The notes: generated by a model from the sequence alone, not told the origin. 64,000 nucleotides of DNA from Endozoicomonas sp. ISHI1 (GCF_024606225.1 NZ_JAGRPU010000023.1:32964-96963); one strand, 5' to 3'; shown: positions 44,211-54,403, numbered from the stretch's first letter. Program-made: numbers and translations.

Positions 44211-45461
44211 TCAGGGCTCTTTAGTCTGGCCATTAACTTCTGAGGTATTGATACCCTGTCGATAGACATGCCAGCAATGCATCTCCAAGTCATTCCTTAA
44301 TACTTCATTTTGGATGCCTTCGAAAAAATCGACATTTGCCTTGAATAATGTTTCATCCATATAGATCTTGGAGATGATATCTGGCCAGAATTCTTCTGGC
44401 TTTTCTAGAATGGGTTCTTTTAAACAATCTGTAATTCGAGAGATTGAAGCCAGATAACGGTCCCGCTGTTCGGGAAGTTTCGCCAGCAATTGGTTTAGCC
44501 GATGAATATTACCGTTTTCTGCGTTCATTTCTGTGGCTTTTGCCCGGCGGAGGGCCCTTGTCTCAAATTCCTTCGGGAAATGGCTATTCGCGATAGCATG
44601 GTAATGTTTGGTGTACACCAATTCCAGGGGTATGTAACGCTGGGGTGAGGATATATACGCATCTTCGGTGGCCAGAACAAAACAGCCGGGATTATTTTTT
44701 ATCAGTGTGGTGATGTAATAGTCAGTTTTCCCCTGCGTGATCTCCCTGCTCAGTTGTTCTGCCTCTTCCCCCTCATCGGTAAAAGGATGTATGGCGGTAA
44801 ACAGGGTAGTTGCCGGTGTAGCACCAGCAATTTCCTGGGCCGGGATTAAGTTGAAGGGGATTGCTTTAATGCCATAATGTTCAGCTTCTGCACGACAATC
44901 GTTGACATCGACAGGAATGACTTTGATCTGGAATCCAAGCTCCTTGAGGTGATTTTGCATTAACAAGGATACTTCTACGTCACCGCAGCCAATATCAACA
45001 ATGTATTTGATTGCGCTATTTTTGCGTAAAAAGTCAGTCAGAAAGCTGAAGTTATGCAATTCCAAAGTCGAACTGTCTGCCGCCAGAGTGGGATCAACGA
45101 ATGGTTGCGAAGGGTCCAGTGTCATCAATTCCTGATTACCAATGCGGACCGTTTCCGGTGTAAACTCATCCGATAGATGGGCATAGGTAGCACAGTAATT
45201 GCCAATGGAACTATTATCCACAATGGCTTTTTTCGCTTCGGATGAACCGTAATACGGCGTTCTGGAAGGCGTCTTTAAATCAGTAATGGTCCGGCTTGAA
45301 AGATCGACGGTTTGTTGTTCGTGGAAGCTGTCGGTTTTCAGATAAGAAGTGATGTCATGTTTTTGCGTAATATCATCAGGTTTACCAGGGGGAGTTTCTT
45401 TAGTGTCGCCCTGAAGTGTCGTTGGAACGACAGAGTTGAGAGTGTCCATACCGTTAATCAT
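44211..45461 (-). CDS. Methyltransferase-like protein of unknown function (paralogue 2)
   Basis: The 416-residue paralogue of the gene at 39401-40657 shares nearly all blocks, including the opening MDT motif after four residues, LKTPSR, CATYAH, VRIGNQELMTLDPSQPFVDP and LNQLLAKLPEQRDRYLASIS. Its motif I is canonical (IVDIGCGDVEVSLLMQN, about residues 154-170), which strengthens the idea of a SAM-dependent methyltransferase. The start at 45461 has AGGAG. It converges on the ankyrin gene. The copies are well diverged, so the duplication is old. Substrate unknown. Confidence 0.65.
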   Translation of the reverse strand: MINGMDTLNSVVPTTLQGDTKETPPGKPDDITQKHDITSYLKTDSFHEQQTVDLSSRTITDLKTPSRTPYYGSSEAKKAIVDNSSIGNYCATYAHLSDEFTPETVRIGNQELMTLDPSQPFVDPTLAADSSTLELHNFSFLTDFLRKNSAIKYIVDIGCGDVEVSLLMQNHLKELGFQIKVIPVDVNDCRAEAEHYGIKAIPFNLIPAQEIAGATPATTLFTAIHPFTDEGEEAEQLSREITQGKTDYYITTLIKNNPGCFVLATEDAYISSPQRYIPLELVYTKHYHAIANSHFPKEFETRALRRAKATEMNAENGNIHRLNQLLAKLPEQRDRYLASISRITDCLKEPILEKPEEFWPDIISKIYMDETLFKANVDFFEGIQNEVLRNDLEMHCWHVYRQGINTSEVNGQTKEP

Positions 45462-45770
45462 GACTTTTCTCCTTGTCTATGAAGATGCAATAAAATTAAA
45501 AACTTTTATTCAGCCTGAACTGATTAAAGTCTGTGCTTAATTTTTAGACTAAAGTGCCATTCATTAGTTCAATCCATGCTTCCATAAGGGGCAGCCACAA
45601 AATTTCAGCAATTCGTAACCACGCCGCGACCCACAGAGCCTGAAACCGTGGGAACCGGAGTTTTGCAACAGCTCTCCAGCCTGGTAGCTATTCAAATACA
45701 AAAAAGAACTTGTATCCGTTTACTAAAAACGAATAATATTCGGCTTTATTTTCAAGTGTTAGTGTCCTTT
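45462..45770. other. Intergenic region between paralogue 2 and the TetR gene
   Basis: The left 100 bp resemble the region upstream of paralogue 1, so the duplicated unit included its promoter. The right part holds the palindrome listed next. No gene was supported, and the longer TetR frame starting at 45648 lacks homology. Confidence 0.4.
45730..45742. promoter_or_regulatory. Palindrome upstream of the TetR gene, possible operator
   Basis: CGAATA-A-TATTCG is a perfect palindrome with one central base, 28 bp before the regulator start, a usual place for TetR autoregulation. Confidence 0.45.
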
Positions 45771-46481
45771 ATGTCCAGACAGCAGAAACGTAATCAGAGA
45801 GAGGCCGAAATCGTTGCTGCCACACTCCTCCTGATGAAAGAGAAAAGCTTCCTTGATCTGCGAATGTCCGATGTTGCCAAAGCAGCAGAATGTTCCATGG
45901 GAGCCATCTATTCTCATTTCTCCAGTAAAGAGGATCTCCTTCTGGGGTGCGCCTGTTTTCTGGCCCGGCAAAAAATTCAGGTGCTTCAACGTGTTCTGGG
46001 TGCAGATCTGACTTCAATTGAAAAGATGGTCATGATGTCTCTCTGCATGTGGCAGGTGAATCAGGAAAATCCGGAGCACTTTGCACTCGGTCAGCTGGCC
46101 ATGAATCCAAGCGTCTGGCAAAGAGCCTCGACCAATCGCAGTAATGCCATGAATGAGTTGGGAGACTACATTGACAATCTCCTCAAGACTCTGGTTCGGC
46201 AGACACTGGTTGAGAATGGTTATGAAGAAGTGTCTGAGACCTTGGTCGCCGAGTTGTTGATGGGGCTCTGGGGGCTGTCCAGTGGTCTTTATCAAATTAA
46301 GGAGTCAGGTTTTGGCGTGTTCAATGCGGACTTTCGAGAAGACGACGGAGTCAATCTGCACCTGGCAAATATTGAACGCTACCTGGCAGGCTGGAACCTT
46401 CATGCTAGCGTTCCCAGATCACGACTTATTGAACTGGTAGACGTTGTGGGTGCCTATACAGCCCTTGAAGCAGTCTGCTGA
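45771..46481 (+). CDS. TetR-family transcriptional regulator
   Basis: From ATG 45771 the product has 236 residues. The N-terminal helix-turn-helix reads REAEIVAATLLLMKEKSFLD then MSDVAKAAECSMGAIYSHFS and SKEDLLLGC, a standard TetR pattern. The C-terminal ligand domain is helical. It precedes an RND efflux pair in the same direction, with a terminator between, so it probably represses the pump as AcrR- and MexL-like regulators do. Confidence 0.88.
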   Translation: MSRQQKRNQREAEIVAATLLLMKEKSFLDLRMSDVAKAAECSMGAIYSHFSSKEDLLLGCACFLARQKIQVLQRVLGADLTSIEKMVMMSLCMWQVNQENPEHFALGQLAMNPSVWQRASTNRSNAMNELGDYIDNLLKTLVRQTLVENGYEEVSETLVAELLMGLWGLSSGLYQIKESGFGVFNADFREDDGVNLHLANIERYLAGWNLHASVPRSRLIELVDVVGAYTALEAVC

Positions 46482-46569
46482 AAGTTTTACGTTAAACACA
46501 GTTTGGTTGGCAATTGTGGCATTTGAAGGTGGCGCAGAGTGTTGTTCTTTGCCCATGGCTGTTTATATT

Positions 46570-46594
46570 AATCCCCTCAGGCAGGGGATTTTTT
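46570..46594 (+). terminator. Intrinsic terminator after the TetR gene
   Basis: AATCCCCT and AGGGGATT arms with a 5-base loop, followed by TTTT. Confidence 0.85.
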
Positions 46595-46655
46595 ACACTA
46601 TTTTGCGAATGATATTCGGGGTTTGGATGCCCTGTGTCTGAGAGGGAGAAAGATA

Positions 46656-47798
46656 ATGAAACCGCTTTTCAGCCTGCCCAAAAGCAAGGCTTTGTTCAAT
46701 AGCAACAAGTTGGGGCATTCTCCGGCTTTTGTAGGCTTGGTCGCTGCGATTCTGGTGCTTACGGGTTGCTCGCAGCCACAGGAAGAGCAAAAAGAGCTGG
46801 TTCGTCCTGTGAAGCTGTTCAAAGTGGAAGACTCCAATGCCGGGAACTTACGGCAGTTCCCGGCCAAGGTTTACGCCAGCAGGGAAGCCGAGATTTCTTT
46901 TCGTATTCCCGGTGAGCTGGTGGAGTTTCCGGTCAAACAGGCTGAAGTGGTAAAGAAAGGGCAGTTACTGGCCAGGCTGGATGACCGTGATATTCGCAAT
47001 GAGCTGGCTGCCCGACAGGCAGATTTTGATCTGGCAGAAACGGAAAATAAGCGGATTAAATCACTGTATCAGAAAAAAGTGGTCTCCCGGTCCGAGCTGG
47101 ATAATTCCAACGCCAAACTGAAGTCCGCAGGAGCAGCTCTGGAACTGGCCATCGATAAATTGAAGTACTCTGTGCTGAAAGCGCCGTTTGGTGGCCGGGT
47201 TGCCCAGACTCTGGTAGAGAACTACCAGTTTGTTCAGGCGCAGCAAACCACTCTTATTCTGGAGGGCAGCAATACCCTTGATGTCAGTATTCAGGTTCCG
47301 GAAAGTATTGTCGCCAATGTCCGGGAAGAGGATGTGGATTTCAGCTATCAACCGGTGGTCACTTTTGCCGGAAGACCCGGTACTGAATATAAGGTCAGTT
47401 ACAAAGAGCACGCTACGAGGGTAAGCCCCGGTACCCAGTCTTACGAGGCGGTTTTCACCATGCCCATTCCTGAGGACTTAACGGTATATCCGGGGATGGG
47501 GGCAACCCTGACGATGGATTTAGCAAAAATTTCACCAGCAACCAACGGCGGTGAGCACTTTGTTGTGCCTGTGTCTGCGGTGTTGAAAGACAATGTGACC
47601 GGCAAGGAGCAGGTGTGGGTATACGATGAGCAGAATAATACAGTGAAGCCGGTTGCAGTGACGTTAGGTACTCTTCTCCAGTCGGGTATTGAAGTCACTT
47701 CAGGGCTCAGTGAAGGTGTGCAAATCGTTTCAGCGGGCCTTAATCGTCTGCGTCCTGGCATGACCGTCAAGCCACTGCTGCGCGAGCGGGGGCTGTAA
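46656..47798 (+). CDS. RND efflux periplasmic adaptor (membrane fusion) lipoprotein
   Basis: From ATG 46656, with GAGAGGGAG before it, the product has 380 residues. A lipoprotein signal ends in VLTGC (about residue 37). Adaptor motifs follow: ISFRIPGELVEFPVKQAEVVKKGQLLARLD (half lipoyl domain, written in parts), a helical hairpin, YSVLKAPFGGRVAQTLVENYQ (second lipoyl half) and VSAVLKDNVTGKEQVWVYD. It links the inner-membrane pump to an outer-membrane channel. No channel gene is adjacent, so a distant TolC-like protein is expected. Confidence 0.92.
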   Translation: MKPLFSLPKSKALFNSNKLGHSPAFVGLVAAILVLTGCSQPQEEQKELVRPVKLFKVEDSNAGNLRQFPAKVYASREAEISFRIPGELVEFPVKQAEVVKKGQLLARLDDRDIRNELAARQADFDLAETENKRIKSLYQKKVVSRSELDNSNAKLKSAGAALELAIDKLKYSVLKAPFGGRVAQTLVENYQFVQAQQTTLILEGSNTLDVSIQVPESIVANVREEDVDFSYQPVVTFAGRPGTEYKVSYKEHATRVSPGTQSYEAVFTMPIPEDLTVYPGMGATLTMDLAKISPATNGGEHFVVPVSAVLKDNVTGKEQVWVYDEQNNTVKPVAVTLGTLLQSGIEVTSGLSEGVQIVSAGLNRLRPGMTVKPLLRERGL

Positions 47799-47800
47799 AC

Positions 47801-50800
47801 ATGAATATCGCGGAGTATTCGATTCGAAACAAAGTCATCAGCTGGATGTTTGTGGTTCTGCTGTTGATCGGCGGTACGATATCGTTCTTTGGTCTGGGGA
47901 AATTGGAGTTTCCGGAGTTTCCGATTCCTCAGGCGATGGTCAATACAGCTTACCCGGGGGCTTCACCCCAGCAGGTCGAAGAGGAGGTGACTTTGCCTCT
48001 GGAACGGGCCATTCTGGAACTGGAATATATAAAGAATATCGATTCCGTCTCCAGCGCGGGTCTTTCCCAGATCATGATAGAGCTCAAAGATGAGTTCTCT
48101 GCCAGCGACCAGCCACAAATATGGGATGAGCTTCGCAGTAAGGTTAATGATACCCAGTCCTCTATGCCTCCCGGTGTGCTGCCTTCCATCGTTAATGATA
48201 ACTTCAGTGATGTCTTTGGCATCATGCTGAACATCAGTAGTCGTGATTTTAATTATCGTGAGCTGGAAAGTTATGGCGACTTTCTTCAGCGCGAACTTTC
48301 TCTGGTGGATGGCGTCAAGAAAGTCAGCCTGGCGGGTACGGTCGACGAACAGGTGGTTATTGAAATCTCTCAGCCCAAATCGGCCGCCCTGGGGGTCGAT
48401 CCGGCCTATATCTACGGTCTGATCAAGAATCAGAATGTTGTATCCAATGCCGGTAACATGTTTATTGATGGCTTTTCGGTGCGTATTCATCCCACGGGAG
48501 AGTTCAGGGATATTAGTGAGCTGAAACAGTTGCTGATCAGCGCACCAGGCACCACTGAGCTTATTTATCTGGGTGATATTGCAGACATTCACACTGCATT
48601 TGATGACACGCCCCAAAATCTCTATCGAAGTAACGCTGAGAAAGCGATTTCCCTCGGTATATCTTTCGCCAAGGGCGTGAATGTAGTGGACGTCGGGGAG
48701 GCCGTTAATGCCCGTCTGGCCGAACTGGAGTCAAGCCGTCCAATAGGGATCGACGTTACCTTTGTTTATGACCAGCCTGAAGTAGTCAGGGCTTCAGTGA
48801 ATGGCTTTCTGGTCAGCCTCGCTGAAGCCATTGCCATTGTCATTGTCGTCTTGCTATTTGCCATGGGGCTGCGTTCAGGCCTGCTAATGGGCGGTATTCT
48901 GTTGCTGACTATTCTGGGTACTTTCATCGGTATGAACGTGCTGGGCGTCGATTTGCAGCTCATTTCACTGGGCGCATTAATCATTGCCCTGGGGATGCTG
49001 GTGGATAATGCCATTGTGGTCACCGAAGGCGTTCTGGTGGGTTTACACAGAGGGCTTTCCCGAATGGAAGCCATCAGGCAGGTGGTGATTCAGAATCAGT
49101 GGCCTTTGTTGGGCGCTACAGTGATTGCTATTATCGCCTTCGCACCTATCGGCCTGTCGCCTGATACCACCGGTGATTTCATGGTATCCCTGTTTCAGGT
49201 GCTCCTACTCTCCCTGATGATCAGCTGGGTTCTGGCAATCACGTTGACACCTTTCTTCTGTCATATGGTGTTTAAGGAACCCTCTGAGGCTATGGTGGGC
49301 AGTGAAACCGATCCCTATAAAGGAGCCCTGTTCTCTTTCTACCGCTGGTTTCTGGGCAAAGCCCTGAAGCACAGAATTACAGCTCTGCTACTCACAGTGG
49401 CTGCTTTGGCAATGGCTGTTATCGGATTCGGTTATGTTAAACAGTCATTCTTTCCACCCTCTAATACGCCGATCTTTTTTGTTGATGTCTGGATGCAGGA
49501 AGGTAGTGATATTCGCGCTACTGAAAAAGCCATCAAGCAGCTTGAGCAGGATGTTCTGGGTTACGAGGGCGTGGAAAATGTTACTTCGGTGATGGGCAGG
49601 GGAGCCCAGCGTTTTATTCTGACCTATGCTCCGGAAAAGAGTTATAGCAGCTACGGCCAGCTGATTATCGAGGTGGACAAAAGAGATCGGATGAAAGCGC
49701 TGATTGGCCCTATGGAAAAGACTATCAACGCCAAATACCCGGACATTGAATTCAAATTCAAGCTGTTGCAAAACGGTCCTGCACCTGCCGCAAACATTGA
49801 GGCAAGGTTCTATGGCTCAGATCCCGGGGTACTCCGGAAACTGGGGGCCAAAGCCATGGCCATCATGGAGGAAGAGCCTTCCGCTGTGGACGTCAGACAG
49901 TCCTGGAGAGAGCAGGTCACTATTGCCCGCCCCCAGTTTGACGAAGCCGCAGGCCGCAGAAGCGGTATTTCAAAACAGGCGCTGGATGAGGCCTTGCTGG
50001 TGAACTTTACCGGCAAGCAGGTCGGTGTTTACCGGGATGGCAGTCATTTGTTGCCGATTATAGCCAGAGCCCCGGAGGAAGAACGTCTGAACGCCAATAC
50101 GCTGACCGATCTTCAGGTGTGGAGTCAGGAGCGAAGTGCGTTTGTGCCGGTGGCACAGGTGGTGAGCAGCTTCGAATCGGCCACAGAAAATCCGCTGATT
50201 GTGCGTCGCAACCTGAAGCGTGTTCTGACCGTGATGGCAGACGCAAGACCCTTCAGTGATGACACGCCCGAATCGGTTCGATTGAAGCTCAAGGATAAAA
50301 TTGAGTCCATCACCCTGCCAGAAGGTTACACATTGGAATGGGGAGGTGAGTTCGAAATGTCCAGTGACGCCCAAAGCAGTATCTTTAAGTCATTGCCAAT
50401 GGGTTACCTGATGATGTTTATTATTACGGTTTTCCTGTTCAGTACGATCCGACAGCCACTGGCTATCTGGTTTACCGTGCCTCTGGGCGTCATCGGTGTG
50501 TCTGCGGGCTTGCTGTTACTGAATATGCCTTTCACTTTCACAGCGCTGCTTGGTTTACTGAGTCTTTCAGGTATGTTGATAAAGAATGGCATTGTACTGG
50601 TGGAACAAATCAACATTGAAGAAAAGAAAACCGGCAATCTTGCCAAGTCCATTGTTGATGCTTCTGTCAGCAGGGTGCGTCCGGTTTGTATGGCGGCATT
50701 GACGACCATGCTGGGTATGATACCGTTGGTGTTTGATGCGTTCTTCAGCTCAATGGCGGTAACCATTATCTTTGGCCTGGGCTTTGCGACCGTTCTGACA

Positions 50801-50854
50801 CTGATCGTACTGCCTGTCACCTATTCACTGCTTTACAAGGTTCGATACGGCTGA
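47801..50854 (+). CDS. RND-family efflux permease (HAE1-like)
   Basis: The 1017-residue pump starts 2 bp after the adaptor gene. It shows the RND layout: first membrane helix (VISWMFVVLLLIGG), a large periplasmic loop from AYPGASPQQVEEEVTLPLE, the helix 2-6 bundle with LGALIIALGMLVDNAIVV (helix 4 proton-relay Asp region), a second periplasmic loop and the final helices with SGMLIKNGIVLVEQIN and RPVCMAALTTMLGMIP. It exports drugs or other hydrophobic compounds using proton flow. The upstream TetR gene is the likely repressor. A strong terminator follows. Confidence 0.94.
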   Translation: MNIAEYSIRNKVISWMFVVLLLIGGTISFFGLGKLEFPEFPIPQAMVNTAYPGASPQQVEEEVTLPLERAILELEYIKNIDSVSSAGLSQIMIELKDEFSASDQPQIWDELRSKVNDTQSSMPPGVLPSIVNDNFSDVFGIMLNISSRDFNYRELESYGDFLQRELSLVDGVKKVSLAGTVDEQVVIEISQPKSAALGVDPAYIYGLIKNQNVVSNAGNMFIDGFSVRIHPTGEFRDISELKQLLISAPGTTELIYLGDIADIHTAFDDTPQNLYRSNAEKAISLGISFAKGVNVVDVGEAVNARLAELESSRPIGIDVTFVYDQPEVVRASVNGFLVSLAEAIAIVIVVLLFAMGLRSGLLMGGILLLTILGTFIGMNVLGVDLQLISLGALIIALGMLVDNAIVVTEGVLVGLHRGLSRMEAIRQVVIQNQWPLLGATVIAIIAFAPIGLSPDTTGDFMVSLFQVLLLSLMISWVLAITLTPFFCHMVFKEPSEAMVGSETDPYKGALFSFYRWFLGKALKHRITALLLTVAALAMAVIGFGYVKQSFFPPSNTPIFFVDVWMQEGSDIRATEKAIKQLEQDVLGYEGVENVTSVMGRGAQRFILTYAPEKSYSSYGQLIIEVDKRDRMKALIGPMEKTINAKYPDIEFKFKLLQNGPAPAANIEARFYGSDPGVLRKLGAKAMAIMEEEPSAVDVRQSWREQVTIARPQFDEAAGRRSGISKQALDEALLVNFTGKQVGVYRDGSHLLPIIARAPEEERLNANTLTDLQVWSQERSAFVPVAQVVSSFESATENPLIVRRNLKRVLTVMADARPFSDDTPESVRLKLKDKIESITLPEGYTLEWGGEFEMSSDAQSSIFKSLPMGYLMMFIITVFLFSTIRQPLAIWFTVPLGVIGVSAGLLLLNMPFTFTALLGLLSLSGMLIKNGIVLVEQINIEEKKTGNLAKSIVDASVSRVRPVCMAALTTMLGMIPLVFDAFFSSMAVTIIFGLGFATVLTLIVLPVTYSLLYKVRYG

Positions 50855-50874
50855 TCGAGGCACCGGGACTTGAT

Positions 50875-50914
50875 AAAAAGAGCCGTGACTGTAATAAGCG
50901 CGGCTCTTTTTTTT
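50875..50914 (+). terminator. Intrinsic terminator after the RND operon
   Basis: AAAAAGAGCCG and CGGCTCTTTTTT arms with a loop of about 15 bases and a long T run. The A tract makes it able to serve the convergent gene as well. Confidence 0.9.
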
Positions 50915-50925
50915 GAGTGAAATGT

Positions 50926-51810
50926 TTAGTTTCGGGTTATGGCCGACTCGTGAATGCTCTTGTCATTTCTGAGGGCGTGAAAATAAAGGTTGTTAAATAC
51001 CTCTGGGTAATCCACACCGGCAAATTCCAGAATTTCAGCGAGCTGTCGTGCAGTGTAACCCTGACTCAGTAAAGTGCTTACGCTCTCCTGAAAATCTTCC
51101 CTGGATGTAATGAATGCACGGTAGTAGGGACGACTGGACACATCGATTAATCCGTGCGCATAAGATGGAATCAATTTCAGCATGGCGCTTTGCAGCAGGT
51201 TGGGGTCAATCAACTTGCTGGATTCAACTCGGGTCAGGGATTCAGCCTGATGACAAGAGCGACGTTTGGCGGGGTTACTGGAGGGTTGAGGTGTCATTCT
51301 CTTGCAGGCCGTAATCTTCTGTTCCAGCTTGGGCATGATTTCGGTGGACTCCAGAAAAGGAGTGATTTGGCCTGACAGGCTTTTCTGACTCCACTCGGCC
51401 AGTTTGTCCTGCATACCACTTTTAATACCCAGGAGTGTCTCGGGTCCAAAGCCTTCACGCCCCAGTCTCATCATCCATTGTGCCAACAGAGTCTCGTTTA
51501 TTTTCTCAACAGTGTGACCCGGCTCTGCCAGCATCTCTTTCAGATAAGTAAGGTAGAGGCTTCTGATTTGAAAGCGATAGCCTTCCGTCACCATCCCACT
51601 GGGGCTGCTCAAATAAGCGTCAGCCATCATGCCGTACCGCACTGCAACAGAAACCAGTGGCATGGGAGACTGGTCAGTGAGGTCGGGTTGAATGGCCGAC
51701 TCAACAGACTGTTCAGCCTTTATGGGTTCAACCGGTTTCAGAGGCTTTTGGTTGGCTTGTATGACAGGAGACAGAAGTAGAAACAGTGGGAATAGATAAT
51801 TTTTATTCAT
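50926..51810 (-). CDS. Exported protein of unknown function
   Basis: The 294-residue product has a signal peptide (YLFPLFLLLSPVIQA, about residues 5-19), a polar proline-rich segment to about residue 50 and then a mainly helical body. Two cysteines lie in ITACKRM and RRSCHQAES in the middle. The C-terminal VSTLLSQGYTARQLAEILEF looks like a helical hairpin. No family is recognised. It is a single gene convergent with the RND operon. Confidence 0.65.
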   Translation of the reverse strand: MNKNYLFPLFLLLSPVIQANQKPLKPVEPIKAEQSVESAIQPDLTDQSPMPLVSVAVRYGMMADAYLSSPSGMVTEGYRFQIRSLYLTYLKEMLAEPGHTVEKINETLLAQWMMRLGREGFGPETLLGIKSGMQDKLAEWSQKSLSGQITPFLESTEIMPKLEQKITACKRMTPQPSSNPAKRRSCHQAESLTRVESSKLIDPNLLQSAMLKLIPSYAHGLIDVSSRPYYRAFITSREDFQESVSTLLSQGYTARQLAEILEFAGVDYPEVFNNLYFHALRNDKSIHESAITRN

Positions 51811-51983
51811 CAGGTCATCCAGTGATCAGTTGCAGAGTAGCGCTAGATTTGTATCGGCAGAAATGAACATGGATGAGGTTTCTGGAAGTGGTTTTTGTTT
51901 TATTGTTTTTTGTGCAAAAAATGAACGAACAATCCTCTGTTTGGTCTACGCTATATCCGGGTTTTATAGAGTATTCAGATTAA

Positions 51984-52397
51984 ATGATGTTGTTAAAAAA
52001 TTACCATCGAATCGCCGGGATATCACTACTGGCATTGACGCTGCTGCAGGTAGGCTGCGCAGGCAGGGATGCATACCCGGTTGCTGTGCGACAGTACGGG
52101 GATATCAATCGCTCCTGTGCGGCTCTGGAAAGTGAAATAGTTTTCATCGAGGAGGAAATAAGAAGGTTGATTCCCAAAACATACAAAACCGGTAAAAACG
52201 TAGCGTTGGGTATAGCCGGAGCGTTTGTTTTGGTGCCCTGGTTCTTTATGGACCTCAGTCAGGCAGAGCAAATTGAAATTGATGCTTTGCGTCAGCGATA
52301 CAATTACCTGCTAAGTCTGGTTCAGGAGAAAAACTGTTCCAACTCCTCAAGGGTACCTATTCCTGAGATAAGCAATTCCGGTGCAAGCCAGCAATAG
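51984..52397 (+). CDS. Small lipoprotein with central hydrophobic segment
   Basis: The 137-residue product has a lipoprotein signal ending in LQVGC (Cys25). The mature part has CAALESEIVFIEEEIRRLI, a helix, then a glycine-containing hydrophobic segment VALGIAGAFVLVPWFFMDLS, and AEQIEIDALRQRYNYLLSLV. This form recurs in small proteobacterial lipoproteins of unknown function. GTG or TTG alternatives are not needed. It is a single gene. Confidence 0.75.
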   Translation: MMLLKNYHRIAGISLLALTLLQVGCAGRDAYPVAVRQYGDINRSCAALESEIVFIEEEIRRLIPKTYKTGKNVALGIAGAFVLVPWFFMDLSQAEQIEIDALRQRYNYLLSLVQEKNCSNSSRVPIPEISNSGASQQ

Positions 52398-52611
52398 TTA
52401 CCTCAGTAAAAATTGCAAATGAAGGTGCAACAAGCGATGAGTCTCCGGGAGTCAGAAAAGTGTCCATCAATCCGATGGAATGACAGAAGGAAATGATGAA
52501 GACAATCCGGAGAAAAAATACCCCGGAATTATGAACAGGGATGCTCTAAAGGACTTCCCTGATCCTTTCGATCGAAGCTGTATATATTTTCCTTCAATTT
52601 CGCTGAATCAA

Positions 52612-52917
52612 TCAGGCACTGTTTTTCGGAGGGCTTGGTTTGCGGGGTTTTCCGCCGGACTTACCACCACTGCGTTCGGTAGCAAAGCTGACTCGCAAGG
52701 GTCTGCCATTTAATTCTTTACCATCCATAGTTAAAGCGGAATTAGCGCTATCACTCTCGGCAAAAGTAATAAAGGCAAAACCTCGGGAGCGGCCCGTTTC
52801 CCTGTCGGTTATGACGCGAATTTCATCGATCTCACCGAATTGCTCGAAGGCTTGCTGAAGGTCACTTTCATCACTGCTGAAAGGAAGGTTACCTATAAAC
52901 AGTTTATTCTGTTGCAT
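52612..52917 (-). CDS. RRM-domain RNA-binding protein
   Basis: The 101-residue product is one RNA-recognition motif (residues 5-80) with RNP2 LFIGNLPF and RNP1 RGFAFITF, followed by a basic Gly/Ser/Pro/Lys tail (GGKSGGKPRKPSPPKNS). Such small proteins are known in cyanobacteria and many marine proteobacteria, where some respond to cold. Start at ATG 52917 behind AGGAGA-like sequence is unclear but homology fits. The upstream gap may include a long leader. Confidence 0.93.
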   Translation of the reverse strand: MQQNKLFIGNLPFSSDESDLQQAFEQFGEIDEIRVITDRETGRSRGFAFITFAESDSANSALTMDGKELNGRPLRVSFATERSGGKSGGKPRKPSPPKNSA

Positions 52918-53297
52918 GGTAAATAGGTCTCCAAGTATTGATTACCTTGAAACATTTTTATCTCTCTTTTTATTTTGAAGGGAGAGGAAAAACGGTTTCT
53001 GTGCTCAAGGCTTTCGGAATCATTTCCTGAATAGGGTCGTTCTGGTGAACCAATCACTCACCGGGTCCGGACAGTCCATAACTGGATATAGTGAGTATCT
53101 TTAATACCGTGGCCTGTCTGTTAAGCCACTCATCCAGATTATAACTTCATTGCTCTATGTCAAGCATGAAGTTGAAGCAGGTCACGATTGTGTTATCTTC
53201 CACGGAAGCCGGCACAAGAACGGAGACCAAGAGCGTCAAGAGAAGACCACTGAGCAGTGGTTTGTTACTGAATCGGGATTTTTCGGGGCTCGTATTG
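52918..53297. other. Intergenic region between the RRM gene and the C45-type hydrolase gene
   Basis: 380 bp by the chosen starts. A frame continues upstream of the hydrolase start (to 53157), but its lead of 47 residues has no homology pattern and is not favoured. No clear promoter or RNA fold was identified. Confidence 0.35.
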
Positions 53298-54320
53298 ATG
53301 AAAAAACTGGTGCTAAATGGATCAGCCAGGAATCGGGGGCGCATTCATGGCGAGCAGATGCGTGAAGAAATCAGCGAAGTGCTGGATTACTACCGGTCAC
53401 GTTTTCTTAAAGACAGGGAAAGATTGCAGTCTCATCTTGATCTGCTGATGCAGAAGGTTCTGTCATTCCGGCCTCATTACAAAGAGGAAATGGATGCCAT
53501 TGCAGAGGCCGCAGGCGTTGAGCCTTTTTGGATCTATTGCATGAATGCCCGCAGTGAGCTGATGTCCTCTCCCATCGAGTGTTCTTCTGTGGCATTCCCC
53601 GGGCAGGGGCTGATAGGGCAGAACTGGGACTGGGCTGAAGCACTGGCAGGCCACCTGGCTCTGGCGGATATTGAACTCGAAAACGGTCACCGATTGTTGA
53701 CCATGACTGAGCCGGGCATGCTGGCCAAAATTGGAATGAACTCTGCGGGGTTGGGTGTCTGTCTGAATATTCTGCCCGCCACTCAAAAACTGACCGGCTT
53801 ACCTGTTCACATTTTACTAAGGGCGTTGCTGGAATCTCAAAGTCTTCAGGAAGCCCGTTCCCTGATCCGGACGAACGGGGCAGGCAAAGCCAGTCACATC
53901 ATTGTAGCGGACAAAAATGAAACGATAGCGGTGGAGTTGGCACCTGATGAGCCCTGGTTCCAATCTACGGAACAGGATACTTATCTGCATACCAATCATT
54001 ACTTTCAGTCAGGTCAGGCTCAACCGACGTCATCAAAGCCTTGCACTGAGACCCGACTCAAAAGACTGCAGGATGAATTACTGTATAATCCTGAACTGAA
54101 TCTTAAGACTATGAGGCAACTGCTTGATAATAATGAAAAACCTTTCCCGGTTTTGAGGCCCTACAGCTATCACGAACTGACCGGGAATGCAGGCACTCTG
54201 GTGACCCTGATGATGGACCTTGGTAAACGACAAATGTTGTTGAGAGAGGGGCATGACCCCGAGCAGGGGTTTGAGAGCTATTGTTTTGGTAGTCTCAATG
54301 CTGGGATCATGTGTGAGTAG
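53298..54320 (+). CDS. C45-type (acyl-CoA:6-APA acyltransferase-like) Ntn hydrolase
   Basis: From ATG 53298 the product has 340 residues beginning [21 protein letters not shown], where the GRIHG block is typical for the family start. The likely autoprocessing nucleophile is Cys about residue 95 in [12 protein letters not shown], followed by [10 protein letters not shown]. Further on are [20 protein letters not shown] and LHTNHYF (conserved His-Asn). Members hydrolyse or transfer acyl chains on amides and are made as self-cleaving precursors. Substrate unknown. It stands 83 bp before ftsK. Confidence 0.83.
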   Translation: MKKLVLNGSARNRGRIHGEQMREEISEVLDYYRSRFLKDRERLQSHLDLLMQKVLSFRPHYKEEMDAIAEAAGVEPFWIYCMNARSELMSSPIECSSVAFPGQGLIGQNWDWAEALAGHLALADIELENGHRLLTMTEPGMLAKIGMNSAGLGVCLNILPATQKLTGLPVHILLRALLESQSLQEARSLIRTNGAGKASHIIVADKNETIAVELAPDEPWFQSTEQDTYLHTNHYFQSGQAQPTSSKPCTETRLKRLQDELLYNPELNLKTMRQLLDNNEKPFPVLRPYSYHELTGNAGTLVTLMMDLGKRQMLLREGHDPEQGFESYCFGSLNAGIMCE

Positions 54321-54403
54321 CATGGTATGTTGAAATAACCATGAGTTGCTCTTTGCAAAGAGCACATATTGATGAGACTGTCAGGAGATTAAACGGGAGT
54401 CTA

